Source: Helopsaltes ochotensis
Lineage: Eukaryota; Chordata; Aves; Passeriformes; Locustellidae
DNA length: 64,000 nt
NCBI GenBank assembly: GCA_013400155.1
Contig: VXBM01000240.1
Location: 517,997-581,996, forward strand
Direction: 5' to 3'
The position numbers and the translations under genes are program-made. Below the pieces are notes generated by a model. It did no database searches. It saw only the letters and a program-made list of their open reading frames with translations, and was not told where the DNA came from. Of the stretch, positions 15,801-23,665 are shown one piece after another (within the stretch, counting starts at the first letter, position 1; every line of letters begins with the position of its first letter).

Positions 15801-15961
15801 CCGCTCTGCCGGGCCGCCAGCTCCAGCAGGTCGCTCAGGGTCTGCACCAGCGTCTCCAGCCGCTTCCTCTCCTGGACGTTTTGCAGCCGGACGACCAGCT
15901 TCCTCAGGGCTTGTTCCTCCCCCGCCACCGCCTCCCCCTCCTCGGGGCCGCCGCTGGCCAT
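744..15961 (-). CDS. LRRK2: LRRK2, 5' part (exons 1-8 of a longer gene), partial at the left edge
   Basis: LRRK2 is a large cytoplasmic, membrane-associated protein with armadillo, ankyrin, LRR, ROC-COR GTPase, kinase and WD40 domains; it phosphorylates Rab GTPases and acts in endolysosomal traffic. Eight minus-strand exons, joined in phase, give about 321 residues that align nearly colinearly with the human N-terminus. Examples are LRKLVVRLQNVQ (exon 1), GKNVHVPLLLVVDLY (exon 2), DWEVLGVHQ (exon 3), NLSVIGLKALNLLL (exon 4), EEQLTEFVESKDHM (exon 6), VEVLMSGNVRCYN (exon 7) and ALSCLALL (exon 8). Coding exon lengths are 160, 86, 107, 89, 135, 135, 132 and 120 nt. This part covers only the first half of the armadillo solenoid; all catalytic domains lie beyond base 1. 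No stop or frameshift interrupts the exons, so the gene looks functional. The human comparison is from memory. Confidence 0.97.
864..3187 (-). other. LRRK2: LRRK2 intron 7
   Basis: This is a 2.3-kb AT-rich intron in which I recognise no repeat, RNA gene or extra exon. Confidence 0.85.
3188..3319 (-). CDS. LRRK2: LRRK2 exon 7
   Basis: The acceptor is TTCTTTAG and the donor TTGG|GTAAGT. The exon is 132 nt. The translation includes SNVEVLMSGNVRCYNVIVEM and QEVSCCLLHKLTLG, nearly identical to human NNVEVLMSGNVRCYNIVVEA...QEVSCCLLHRLTLG. It is the best-conserved exon in the window and by itself identifies the gene. Confidence 0.98.
3320..6753 (-). other. LRRK2: LRRK2 intron 6
   Basis: This 3.4-kb intron holds the only CR1 fragment I can recognise within the LRRK2 introns (4047-4215). 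The remainder shows nothing identifiable. Confidence 0.85.
4047..4215 (-). mobile_element. CR1 LINE 3'-end fragment in LRRK2 intron 6
   Basis: The plus strand reads cacagaatcacagaagtctg followed by a diverged form of the usual reverse CR1 3' UTR: 'ttcaagcagggctgcctaca', then 'tatttccaaggatggaaact', then 'tgccagagcttggtcactct'. The element is in minus orientation, the same sense as LRRK2. It is a short 5'-truncated copy, the normal fate of CR1 insertions. Confidence 0.8.
6754..6888 (-). CDS. LRRK2: LRRK2 exon 6
   Basis: The acceptor is CAATTTAG and the donor CCAC|GTAAGT. The exon is 135 nt, equal to the human exon. The translation includes PEEQLTEFVESKDHMIILKV and LHSLAGP, against human SEEQLTEFVENKDYMILLSA...LHSLAIP. 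The middle (FKEFPKKEEVILPALYS) is more divergent, as expected for a solvent-facing armadillo helix. Confidence 0.96.
6889..8571 (-). other. LRRK2: LRRK2 intron 5
   Basis: This is a 1.7-kb AT-rich intron. It contains an AT-rich hairpin at 7049-7073 and a 15-bp direct duplication near 7217-7255. I see no transposon or extra exon. Confidence 0.85.
7049..7073. repeat. AT-rich perfect hairpin in LRRK2 intron 5
   Basis: Eleven-base perfect inverted arms (tttagttaaaa / ttttaactaaa) are separated by 3 bases. A third partial copy (tttttaactaaaaa) follows at about 7085-7098. It could be a cruciform or simply AT-rich drift. Confidence 0.6.
8572..8706 (-). CDS. LRRK2: LRRK2 exon 5
   Basis: The acceptor is TTGTTCAG and the donor GAAAG|GTATTT. 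The exon is 135 nt, equal to the human exon. The translation includes FLVLEEEVDVFSLVFHAMHT and ends QQHGCKALHRLFEK, against human LLILDEESDIFMLIFDAMHS...QKLGCKALHVLFER. Intron 4, between exons 4 and 5, is short at 390 bp. Confidence 0.96.
8707..9096 (-). other. LRRK2: LRRK2 intron 4
   Basis: This is a short 390-bp intron with normal splice sites and unremarkable AT-rich sequence. Confidence 0.9.
9097..9185 (-). CDS. LRRK2: LRRK2 exon 4
   Basis: The acceptor is TTTTTAG and the donor TCAG|GTATTG. The exon is 89 nt, equal to the human exon. The translation includes QILKMLTVHKGNINLSVIGL and KALNLLLMS, against human LILKMLTVHNASVNLSVIGLKTLDLLLTS. It forms part of the armadillo solenoid. Phase 1 at its end is completed by the first two bases of exon 5. 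Confidence 0.97.
9186..12371 (-). other. LRRK2: LRRK2 intron 3
   Basis: This is a 3.2-kb AT-rich intron. It contains an 18-base poly-A run (10854-10871) and a small CA/TG inverted repeat (12031-12054). I see no transposon. An 80-codon plus-strand open frame at 9506-9748 is antisense to the gene and matches nothing I recognise. Confidence 0.85.
12372..12478 (-). CDS. LRRK2: LRRK2 exon 3
   Basis: The acceptor is TTTTACAG and the donor CACCA|GTAAGT. The translation runs MGWSLLCKLIEICPSTLQ to DVGKDWEVLGVHQ, against human VGWSLLCKLIEVCPGTMQ...DVGNDWEVLGVHQ. The exon is 107 nt, one codon shorter than my recollection of human (110 nt); the missing residue falls in the variable middle. The last glutamine codon is split 2+1 with exon 4, the same phase as in human. 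Confidence 0.96.
12479..15621 (-). other. LRRK2: LRRK2 intron 2
   Basis: This is the 3.1-kb intron between exons 2 and 3. The part next to exon 2 (to about 15.36 kb) is still within the CpG-rich zone; the rest is AT-rich. I recognise no transposon, RNA gene or additional exon. Short open frames here have no protein-like conservation that I can identify. Confidence 0.85.
15622..15707 (-). CDS. LRRK2: LRRK2 exon 2
   Basis: The acceptor is CACAG (AG at 15709-15708) and the donor CAG|GTCAGG. The exon is 86 nt, the length I recall for human exon 2. The translation contains RLFSGKNVHVPLLLVVDLYP and ends GVQQ, against human KLFQGKNIHVPLLIVLDSY...SVQQ. The donor lies at a codon boundary, as in human. 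The exon is very GC-rich because it sits inside the promoter CpG island, only 94 bp from exon 1. Confidence 0.95.
15766..15795. repeat. Six-unit AGGGC pentanucleotide repeat in LRRK2 intron 1
   Basis: Six perfect AGGGC units sit inside the 94-bp intron 1 (15708-15801), ending 4 bp from the donor GT. The plus strand, which is the LRRK2 template strand, carries more than four G-triplets with 2-base loops, the classical G-quadruplex pattern. Repeat number is likely to vary between individuals. Confidence 0.9.
15802..15961 (-). CDS. LRRK2: LRRK2 coding exon 1 with start codon
   Basis: The ATG is at 15961-15959 in a strong Kozak setting (G at -3, G at +4). The exon encodes 53 codons plus one base and ends at the donor GTGAGC (15801-15796). 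It opens MASGGPEEGEAVAGEEQALR and continues with KLVVRLQNVQ and LETLVQTLSDLLE, matching human MASG...LKKLIVRLNNVQ...IETLVQILEDLL. The segment between MASG and the LRKL motif is acidic and poorly conserved, and about three residues longer than in human. The final G joins the first two bases of exon 2 to give the alanine that human also has at this junction. Confidence 0.96.
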
Positions 15962-16320
15962 GGCCGACCCGCTGCCCTCTCTGTGCCCATCCGCCGGTCG
16001 GCGGGACGAGCGCAGGGCTGGGCGGTGCGGTGCGGGCCTGTCCCGCTGCTGCAGCCCCGCAGTGCCGCCGCCCGGCCGCCGTCACCCGGCCCTCCCGAGC
16101 CGCCCCTGCCGCGGCCTCCGGCCCCTCCCACGGCGCTGCTCCATGGACACGGCCAAGGGCCGGCCCCCGGTAACCCCTGGAAACGCCCCGGGCCCCGCGC
16201 AAGCGCCCGGCAAACAGAGCGGGTCGGCGGGCAGCTCCCCCTCACAGCGAGTGAGGAAACAGCTGCCCAATAGAGCTGCCGAGCTGGAGCCGGGTGCGCC
16301 CAGCAGCGCCTCGCTATAAA
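15962..16320 (-). promoter_or_regulatory. LRRK2: LRRK2 CpG-island promoter and 5' UTR
   Basis: The sequence just upstream of the LRRK2 start codon is strongly GC- and CpG-rich, and the island continues through exons 1 and 2 to about 15.4 kb. It holds GC boxes and an NRF1-like palindromic motif (CGCGCAAGCGCC, 16196-16207). I see no well-placed TATA box for the minus strand, consistent with a dispersed CpG-island start. The transcription start site cannot be fixed from sequence. Confidence 0.75.
16267..16320 (+). promoter_or_regulatory. Possible divergent promoter: CCAAT box and TATA box facing away from LRRK2
   Basis: A CCAAT pentamer (16267-16271) lies about 45 bp before a TATAAA (16315-16320) on the plus strand, close to textbook spacing. 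It sits at the outer border of the LRRK2 CpG island and would drive transcription away from LRRK2. The downstream sequence has no coding exon I can recognise, so any product would probably be a noncoding divergent transcript. Motif pairs like this can occur by chance. Confidence 0.3.
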
Positions 16321-17325
16321 CACCGGACAGGGGGCTGTGGGTTGGATGAGCTTTGGGGGTGAGGGTCTGCGACCCTGTGTGTACCCACACTGAAGTAGTC
16401 TGTTCCTGAAAGGCTGCGCCCTGTGGAAGGGTGTGGAGTTGAGCTTTGGAAGAAGGGAGGGGTGAGGTGAAGGTGTTTTTAGACTTCATTTCCATCACTA
16501 ATTGCCCTACTCTAATTTGTTTGGCAATAAACTGATTTCCCCCAGTTGAGTCTGTTTTGCCTGTAATGGTGATTGGTGAGTGATCTCTCCCTGTCCTTAT
16601 CTTGACCCATGAGCCTTTTGCTCTGTTTTCTCTCCCTCTAGATAAGGTGGTGAGTTAGTGTGGCTTTGCTGAGAAGCTGGTGTCCAGATGGTGTCAACCC
16701 ACCACAGTCCTTTTTGGCCCCCACCACGTTATTCTTGCCTGAAACCACAGATATCTGAAATCTTTAGTGCATATATTCTACCCACCTTGATAAGTAAGTA
16801 TTGTGTAGTTGAAGTCTCTCTGCTCGTTCCAGCTCGCAGCTGGCTCCAAGTCCTGGATCACTTGTAGTTCCTTCAGTAAATAATTTGTTGCAGTTGTAGA
16901 ATCCTGAGCTAGACAGCTTGAGCCTGAGTTAATGTTTCCTCTTTTTTCCACTTACACTGGCAAAGGATAAAAAACTGTGCTAGTGTTTCTGCGGTTCCTG
17001 AATAAATACACGAACTAGCTTCTAGAGATAAGGTGTCTCAAACACTAATCTTGTAACATGTCTCCCAAGGTTCATTCCTCTGCAGGTAGCAGTTCCCTGG
17101 AGTGCTGGTAGGAGAGGATGCCAGCTTCTGCTAAGTCTCTGAAAGTCTGGTAGAGTTTGACAAAAGTCTTCAGAAGCATATTAATTAGCTAGACAGGAGG
17201 AGAATGGAAAGAATGAGGTAGCCTTGGTAAGCATCTATGTTGAAGTTTTCCTGGATTTTTCTAGGAAAATCCAGTGAAGATATTAATATATCTTTACCAG
17301 AATGAATGGGGAGAATGTGTTCAAA
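16321..17325. other. Intergenic sequence beside the LRRK2 promoter
   Basis: GC content falls to background after about 16.5 kb. I see no repeat, RNA gene or coding exon. If the divergent promoter at 16267-16320 is real, its transcript would start here; donor-like GTGAG sequences occur near 16354 and 16460. Confidence 0.6.
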
Positions 17326-17562
17326 TTCAAAGACAGCAGGGTTAAATTGAATACTAGGAAAAAATTCTTTGCTATGGGAGTGGTGAGGCACTACAGGCTG
17401 CCTGGGGGAGTTATGGATCTCCCATCCCTGGGTTGCTCAAGGCCAGGTTGGATGGAACTCAGAGCAAGCTGGTCTAGTGGAAAGTATCCTGGCCCACAGA
17501 ATGAAGGTTGGAATGAGATGGTCTTCGAGGTCCCCTTCCAACCCAAACCACTATGATCTGTA
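17326..17562 (+). mobile_element. CR1 LINE 3'-end fragment
   Basis: Plus-oriented CR1 3' UTR. The landmarks are 'tactaggaaaaaattctttg', 'ctcaaggccaggttggatgg', 'aagctggtctagtgga' and 'gaggtccccttccaaccc', followed by a decayed terminal 'actatgatctg'. Truncated at 5', with no coding capacity. Confidence 0.9.
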
Positions 17563-17925
17563 GAAGTGATTAGGGTTGTGACTGAGCTGTCTTGTGTTGA
17601 TGTCTGGAGCTCTGATAGTAAAGTGTAGTTGTCTGAATGGCATTCTTACCAGAGCATGAGGAAAGGGCAAAGGACCTCATTTGTGGAGCATCTCTTAAAT
17701 GTTTTTCTGCTCTGGAAGTTTCATATATTTCTGACCTCTTTCTCATGTTCCATCAGTGACTACGGATGGCTTACCATGAAGACCACAACAAAGGTCCCCA
17801 GATCTTTAAATAATTTAAACCATTTCTTCTTTTTCTGTTGGGTCTCAGTATGTTTATTCTACATCTTCTGTTATCTTTCAGCTGTAGCGGGTTGTGTTGG
17901 TTTATGCACATAGTTTGAAAAGACT
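17563..17925. other. Intergenic spacer
   Basis: This 0.36-kb stretch lies between two CR1 fragments in opposite orientation. I see nothing identifiable in it. Confidence 0.6.
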
Positions 17926-18105
17926 GTACAGAGTCACAGAATTAACTGGGTTGGAGACCTTTGAGATCGTTGAGTCCAGCCTATGAATAACACCACCTTG
18001 TCAACTAGACTATGGCACTAAGTGACCCATCAAGTCTGGTTTTTTAAACACCTCCAAGGACAAGAACTCCATTTCTTTTTGGCCACAGGCAATAATTCCA
18101 TATCA
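17926..18105 (-). mobile_element. CR1 LINE 3'-end fragment of a second subfamily
   Basis: Minus-oriented CR1 3' UTR of the type with 'accaccttgtcaactagact atggcactaagtgacc', followed by 'tttaaacacctccaagga'. The start ('agagtcacagaattaactgg') is the reverse of the CR1 3' end. This body differs from the neighbouring plus-strand copy, so it is a separate subfamily and insertion. Confidence 0.85.
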
Positions 18106-19914
18106 TACAGTCTTTAGGTTTGATATAGCAATTTCCATGGCCTTATCATCCAGTGTATAAGGCATATTGTTATATTTTCTTGAAATCAGTGTAAGGTTAT
18201 GTATGAATGGACGATGCATTGACTTTTACAGAAACTTTCTAAGTGAACATAATGTTAGATTTGAGTCTACTGTAACTGTATTTTGTTTTAACTCCATGTA
18301 GAAGTTGATTGAGGTAGGAGCTTCTCCTGGAGTAAGGCTGCAAAGGGGACTCCAAAGAAAGGGGCAAACTTCTGCAAAATACACCAAAAGATCCACAAGA
18401 ACTTTTTTGTCTGAGTTATGGCCCTAAGGCTCATCCAATTCCTAGGATTTGTTTTTGAAATCCAGGTTGGAACTCCAGGTTGATTTGGATTGTAAAGGGG
18501 CCATTTTTACCTTCTTTTCTCAGTCATCTCAAATGGCTCTTCTGAAAATAATTTTCTTGTCTTGGGCCCATTTCCCTCTCTTGGCTACATACATTTTCAT
18601 GTTTGGCATAAAATTTTCTGGTTTAATTCAGTCTGTCCTTGATATTAGCCATCTCTGATTGGCTTTTGTTATCAGCTGTATAGCAGGTCCCTCATTACTT
18701 CACCCTTCCTAGCTTTGGTGTTTGACAGTGATTTAAATGTTTTATGGTGCTTATAGGGAGAGATATCAGGATGCAGAGATTCTGGGTCTGCTGTGAAAGG
18801 ACTGTATGTTGCAGTGTGATACAAGTATATTTCAGAACTGAAACTTCATCTTTTTGACAGGAGAGGGAGGCTGTGTGCAAGGAAAGACTGTAGGCTTTTG
18901 TTTCTGCATTGCTGGAAAGGAAGGTATTTTTCTAGAACAGTTCTTTTCCCTGGATCATTGCTAGTTCAGTTGGGCTTTTTGGAGGCTAAACTCTCTTTGG
19001 GTTTTCTTTCTGTTTGGTTTTGTGGGGGGGATGTATGTGAGAATGAGTTTGGGTTTTTGTGGGGGAGGTTCTGAATGGTTTTTTGTTTGGTTTTGTTTTC
19101 TGAGGTTTTTCTTTGTTTGTTTGTTTGTCTTTTGCTTCCCCCCCCCGCCCTTCCTCCTCTCCCATGATTTTATTTGCAGTGCTTTACACCACCTGATGAG
19201 CCTGCAGAAGCTGTGTTAGGTATTGCCTGGGGACTCTCCTTTGCAAGCTATTTCTGACAGAGAGCAATGTCAGTCAGGTCCATTTTTTCACATTCAGTTT
19301 TGTCTCATCATGCTTCCCCTAGAGAGGAGAATGAAAATTTAATTACATGAGACTTTATAACCACCCTTCTTTTGGTTTTGAAATCTGCTTTGAAGAGCCC
19401 ATGCATATTTATCACTGAAGGCATATTTATAACACTCTGAATAAATAATCTTTCTCGTGTTACATCCCCATTCTGCATGTTTTGACCCTGCAGCTAGAGA
19501 GGGGGTGGTGTTAATTTGAATGACAGAAAGTGCTCAGACAGAGCCTGTTCAGAAGTGATATGACAGTTATTTGATTCAACCCTGGACAAAATGCTGATAA
19601 ATGGTCCCTCTGCTTTTATGTCATAACCAGCAGGGGCTCTGTGGTGTTAATGAATTCATTGCTTCAGAAAACAGTAGCAGAGCAGGTATTCTACCTCAAC
19701 CTTTTCAGCTCTCATTTTAGCTATTGGGGATTTAAATTTTAAAAGGATTAAGTACTGTCCATAGGCCCATACTTGTTCATTGCTCTCTGTATGTGAAGGT
19801 GCATAATCTTCACAGCTTCCAAATGGATGGGCTTGGACAGGCAGTCTCTTTGCTGGGTAGGAAACTGCCTGATGGCTGGGTCCAGTGGTGGTGAAAGGTA
19901 ATACATGCAGGTGG
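18106..19914. other. Intergenic spacer with simple repeats
   Basis: This is mostly unique-looking AT-rich sequence. A TTTG-type simple repeat (about 19112-19128) and a C run (about 19138-19146) lie in a G/T-rich stretch at 19000-19160. I see no gene or transposon. Confidence 0.6.
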
Positions 19915-20875
19915 TGGCTGGTCACAGATGATGTTCCCTGGGAGTCAGTATTTGGACCAGCCCCTGTCTAATACCCTTATCAATGATCTGGAGGAGGGGA
20001 TCAAATGCTTCCTGTCAGTTTGCAACAAGTTGGGACCAAAGTGGAAGTGTTGATCTGCTGGAGGGTAGGAAGGCTCTGCAGAGGACACAGGACTGAAGGG
20101 CCAAGAACAATTGTGTGAGGTTCCACAAGGTCACGTGCTGAGTCCTGCACCTTGGTCTCAACAATGGAATGCTGAAGGCTGGGGCAAAGTGGCTGGAAAT
20201 CTACCCAGTGGAAAAGCACCTGGGGGTGCTGGTCAACAGCAGCTGAACATGAGCCAGTGCATGCACAAGTGGCCAAGAAGACCAATGGCATCCTGGCCTG
20301 GATCAGAAATATCATGACCAGAAGGACCAGGGCAGTGATTGCTCTGCACTCAGCACTGGTGAGGCTGCACATCAAACCCTGTGTTCAGTTTTGGGCCTCT
20401 CACTGCAAGAAAGACACTGAGGTGCTGGAGCAACTCCAGAGAAGGGCAATGAAGCTGGTGGAGAGTCTGGAGCACAAATCTTATGAGGAGCAGCTGAGGG
20501 AGCTGGAAGCCTGGAGAAAAGGAGGCTCAGGGGAGACCTTAGTGGTCTCTACAACTGCCTGAAAGGAGGCTGTAGCCAGATGGGGGTCAATGTCTTCTCC
20601 CCAGTTGCAGGTGATAGAACAAGAGGAAACGTCCTCATGTTGTGTGGGGGGAGGTTTAAATGGGAAATTGAGAAAATTTTCTTCCCTGAAAGAGTTTGAA
20701 GCCCTGGAATGGGCTGTCCAGGGAAGTGGTTAATTCACCATCCATGGGGATATTTAAAAGACATGTTGCTGTGGCTCTTATGGGTATGGTTAATGGTGGA
20801 CTTGGCAGGGCTGGGTTAATGATTGAACTTGATGGTTTTAAAAGACTTTTCCACACTAAATGATTCTATGAATGT
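19915..20875 (+). mobile_element. CR1 LINE, 3' kilobase including the end of the reverse-transcriptase ORF
   Basis: Plus-oriented CR1. It begins in the RT region ('taatacccttatcaatgatc' corresponds to the FxNDL-type motif) and continues through 'aaaccctgtgttcagttttg', 'tgaggagcagctgagggagctg' and the 3' UTR, ending in the terminal 'aatgattctatgaatg'. It is riddled with stops and indels, so it is a dead copy. The near-intact 3' terminus shows ordinary target-primed insertion with 5' truncation. Confidence 0.93.
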
Positions 20876-21552
20876 ACCTTTCTGAAAGCAGGTGCTCTAC
20901 TTGAGTTTCAAAAAGATTTTAGGTATTTAACATGCTTTTTTGAAATTGTCATTAGGTATGTTCCCTAAAGTCAGCTTGAATGTTGTAAGTGTATGTATGC
21001 ATTATATAAATACGTATGAATATTTCCGTTATGTAGTTAAAAGATTAAAGTATAACAAAAGTTGAATTTTGTTTAAAGAAATTTGTGCATATGTTAAATT
21101 GGGCTGACACCTAGTGGTGGGAATACTTGTACTACAGTAGTAAATGGTCTATGGATCCTTTGGTTCTGTGGGTATTTTAAGTTAAACAAAGGTGGCTTGA
21201 AACTATGCTTTTCTTAGAGAAGGCCAGAGAAGACCTGGTTTCATCAAAAGAAGGGCTGTCATTGGAGTTCCTGCCCTTTATCTTTCCTGAAAATCATCTT
21301 CTCTCTGCCTGCTTTTCCCCTCTCATCATCCTTTGGGGTACACTGCATTGCTATATACTCTATATGGTGTATATGTTAATAGAGCAAATGAGTACTTCAA
21401 AGCCCAAGTAAGCGTTCCTGCTGTTTCCTGCTGAAGAGCTGATGATGCATTTTGTGGTTCTAAATTAGAAACTGAAGGAGATGTTCAGGATGTTTTCTGC
21501 CAGTATTCAGCTGATTAAACAGCTTCTGTTAAAGGGACAAAGCTTTCACTTC
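20876..21552. other. Intergenic spacer
   Basis: AT-rich unique-looking sequence between two CR1 copies; nothing recognised. Confidence 0.6.
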
Positions 21553-22256
21553 ATAGAATCATGGAACTGTTTAGGTTGGTTAACTGTTGTTAAACATCAT
21601 CCACTTCTGACCCCTCCAGCCATGGACAGGGACACCTTCCACTAGGTGTCCACAAGGTTGCTCAAGGCCCCATCCATGTTGCACACTTCCAGGGATTGGG
21701 CATCCACAGCTTCTCTGGGCAACCTGCTCCAGTGCCTCACCACTCTCACAGTAAAGAATTTCTTCCAAATATCTAATATAAACCTGCCCTCTTTCAGTTT
21801 GAAGCCGTTCCCTCTTGTTCTGTCACTACATGCTCTTCTAAAAAGTCCCTCACACCTGCAGAATCCCTTCCAGTTATTCTTTGCATCCCTTGCCAAGTCT
21901 AGCTCCAACTTCACCTTGGCCTTCTGCCCCCATCCCTGTACAATGGGACTGCATCCCTATACTCTTCCCAGGTTATCCACTCTTGGTTCCTTTGCCTGCA
22001 CACATACTTCTTGCCCTTTAAGCTGACCAGCAGGTCCAGACTCAGTGATTCCCATCTCCTGCCTTCCTTGCCATTTTCTTGTGCTTGGGGATCAGTAATT
22101 TGTGTGCTCCATGAAGATGTCCTTAAAAATTTGCCAGCTCTGTTCTGTCCCCTTGTCCTTGAAGAGAGTTTCCCAGGGGATTGTATTAATGAGTTCCTTG
22201 AAGAACTGGTGTTTGCTTTCCTGAAGATGATCAGGCCTTTAAGGGGAAAAAAACCC
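21553..22256 (-). mobile_element. CR1 LINE, minus orientation, internally deleted
   Basis: From left to right it reads the reverse of the CR1 3' end ('catagaatcatggaactg'), the 3' UTR ('gccatggacagggacacctt', 'aacctgctccagtgcctcac', 'tgttctgtcactacatgctc'), and then passes near 21890 into sequence of the 5' part of the CR1 RT ORF ('agctccaacttcaccttggc', 'atactcttcccaggttat'). It ends near 'gtgtttgctttcctgaagat'. Most of the RT ORF is missing from the middle. Confidence 0.85.
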
Positions 22257-23304
22257 CTCAACTGAAAAATTATGAAGTGGACTTGTGACTGGTCTCTAAG
22301 GAGAAAGCCTGAATTTCTGCATCACTGGCTTCAAGGTTATGTTAAAGAGAGCTGCAAGAAGGAGTGTTATGGGCCACCTGATCCAGAGTATGTAGCACTT
22401 AGCCATGACAACTAGCAAGGTGATGTAGGTTTAAAAAGGTGGCTCCCACAACTGAGGGTAAAACAGCACTGACTGCTTAAAAAAAAGGTATGAAACAAAC
22501 GTCACTTTCAGAGTGGCTGAAATATGTGGACCTTGTATATAATAGGACATAATAAGGCCATTGGTTTATGCAATATGGTGGAATTCATAATGTTAGCTCT
22601 ACTAGAAGGTACTGCCTTTACTCATGCTACTTCCTTATAGCATAAATACTACAACGCTTACAGAAGTGAATTTGCTCAGCACTGTGTCTGACCTAGGTAG
22701 CACTGTTCATCTTGAGATTATTTTACTTCTTACTTATTTCATTTTTAATTATTTTCTCAATAACTGTAGCTATTACTATAGAGCACCAGTGGGTTTACAG
22801 GGCCATGTATGATGCATTTTGCCTGTGTCTGGGGTTTTGCATATCTTTTCTAATTTAATTTTTATGGGTCTCTTTCATTGTACCACAATGTCTATCTGTC
22901 ATCAGCTTTTATAAAGAGTACAAGCAAAGATAGTAATGCAAATGAGTGTAAATCCCTGAAGCAGAATTCAATAATGTGGCACCAAGGTAAATCATAATCC
23001 AGCAATATAATTTTTCTCCTCTGTCTGTTCAATTATTAGTGGATTGAACACAGTGGTTTTAGTAAGGAAGAAGGTTCTTGGCTCTTATATGGACAGTTGT
23101 TCATATGGCTTAATTATTTACTTTGGCAATTTATAGAAAAAAATCTTATTTGGTTTGCCGGTGATGAAATATAAACTTTCTAATTCCTACAAACCTTTTT
23201 AGATTTACTAGATGTTTTTAGTTCTTCCAGAGAATGCATTGTTGTCCAGTACAAGTTTTTGCACTGGTTATAAATCAAAGTAATTTTCTTTATAAGAATG
23301 AAGA
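22257..23304. other. Intergenic spacer
   Basis: About 1 kb of AT-rich sequence with no recognisable repeat or gene. Confidence 0.6.
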
Positions 23305-23665
23305 TAAGACTTCAGGGTGACCTAGTTGCATCCTTCCAGTACTTGAGGGAGCCTACAAAAAAGTTGGAGAGAGGTTTTTTTTAAAAGAGTATTTGGTGAC
23401 AGGACAAGGAAGAATGACTTAAAACTGAAAGAGAACATATATTTCAGCTAGATATTAGGAGGAAATTTTTTACTGTGAGTGTGATGAGGCACAGAAACAG
23501 GTTACCCAGAGAAGCTATGGCTGCCCCATCCCTGGAAATGTTCAAGGCCAGGTTGGATGGGGCTCTGAGCAACCTGATCTAGTGGAGTGTCCCTACTCAC
23601 AGTAGGGAGGTTGGAATTAGATGCTCTTTAAGGTCCCTTTCCAACCCAAGACATTCTTTACAACA
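23305..23665 (+). mobile_element. CR1 LINE 3'-end fragment
   Basis: Plus-oriented CR1 3' UTR. The landmarks are 'cttcagggtgacctagttgc', 'tagatattaggaggaaattt', 'caaggccaggttggatgggg' and 'ttaaggtccctttccaaccc', with a decayed terminus 'aagacattctttac'. Confidence 0.92.

Noticed and set aside
15413..16498. Many overlapping proline/arginine/glycine-rich open frames on both strands
   Set aside because: They are shadows of the CpG island. Only the frame starting at 15961 on the minus strand, up to its splice donor, is coding (LRRK2 exon 1).
20001..20562. Overlapping ~100-codon frames
   Set aside because: They lie entirely inside the CR1 copy at 19915-20875.
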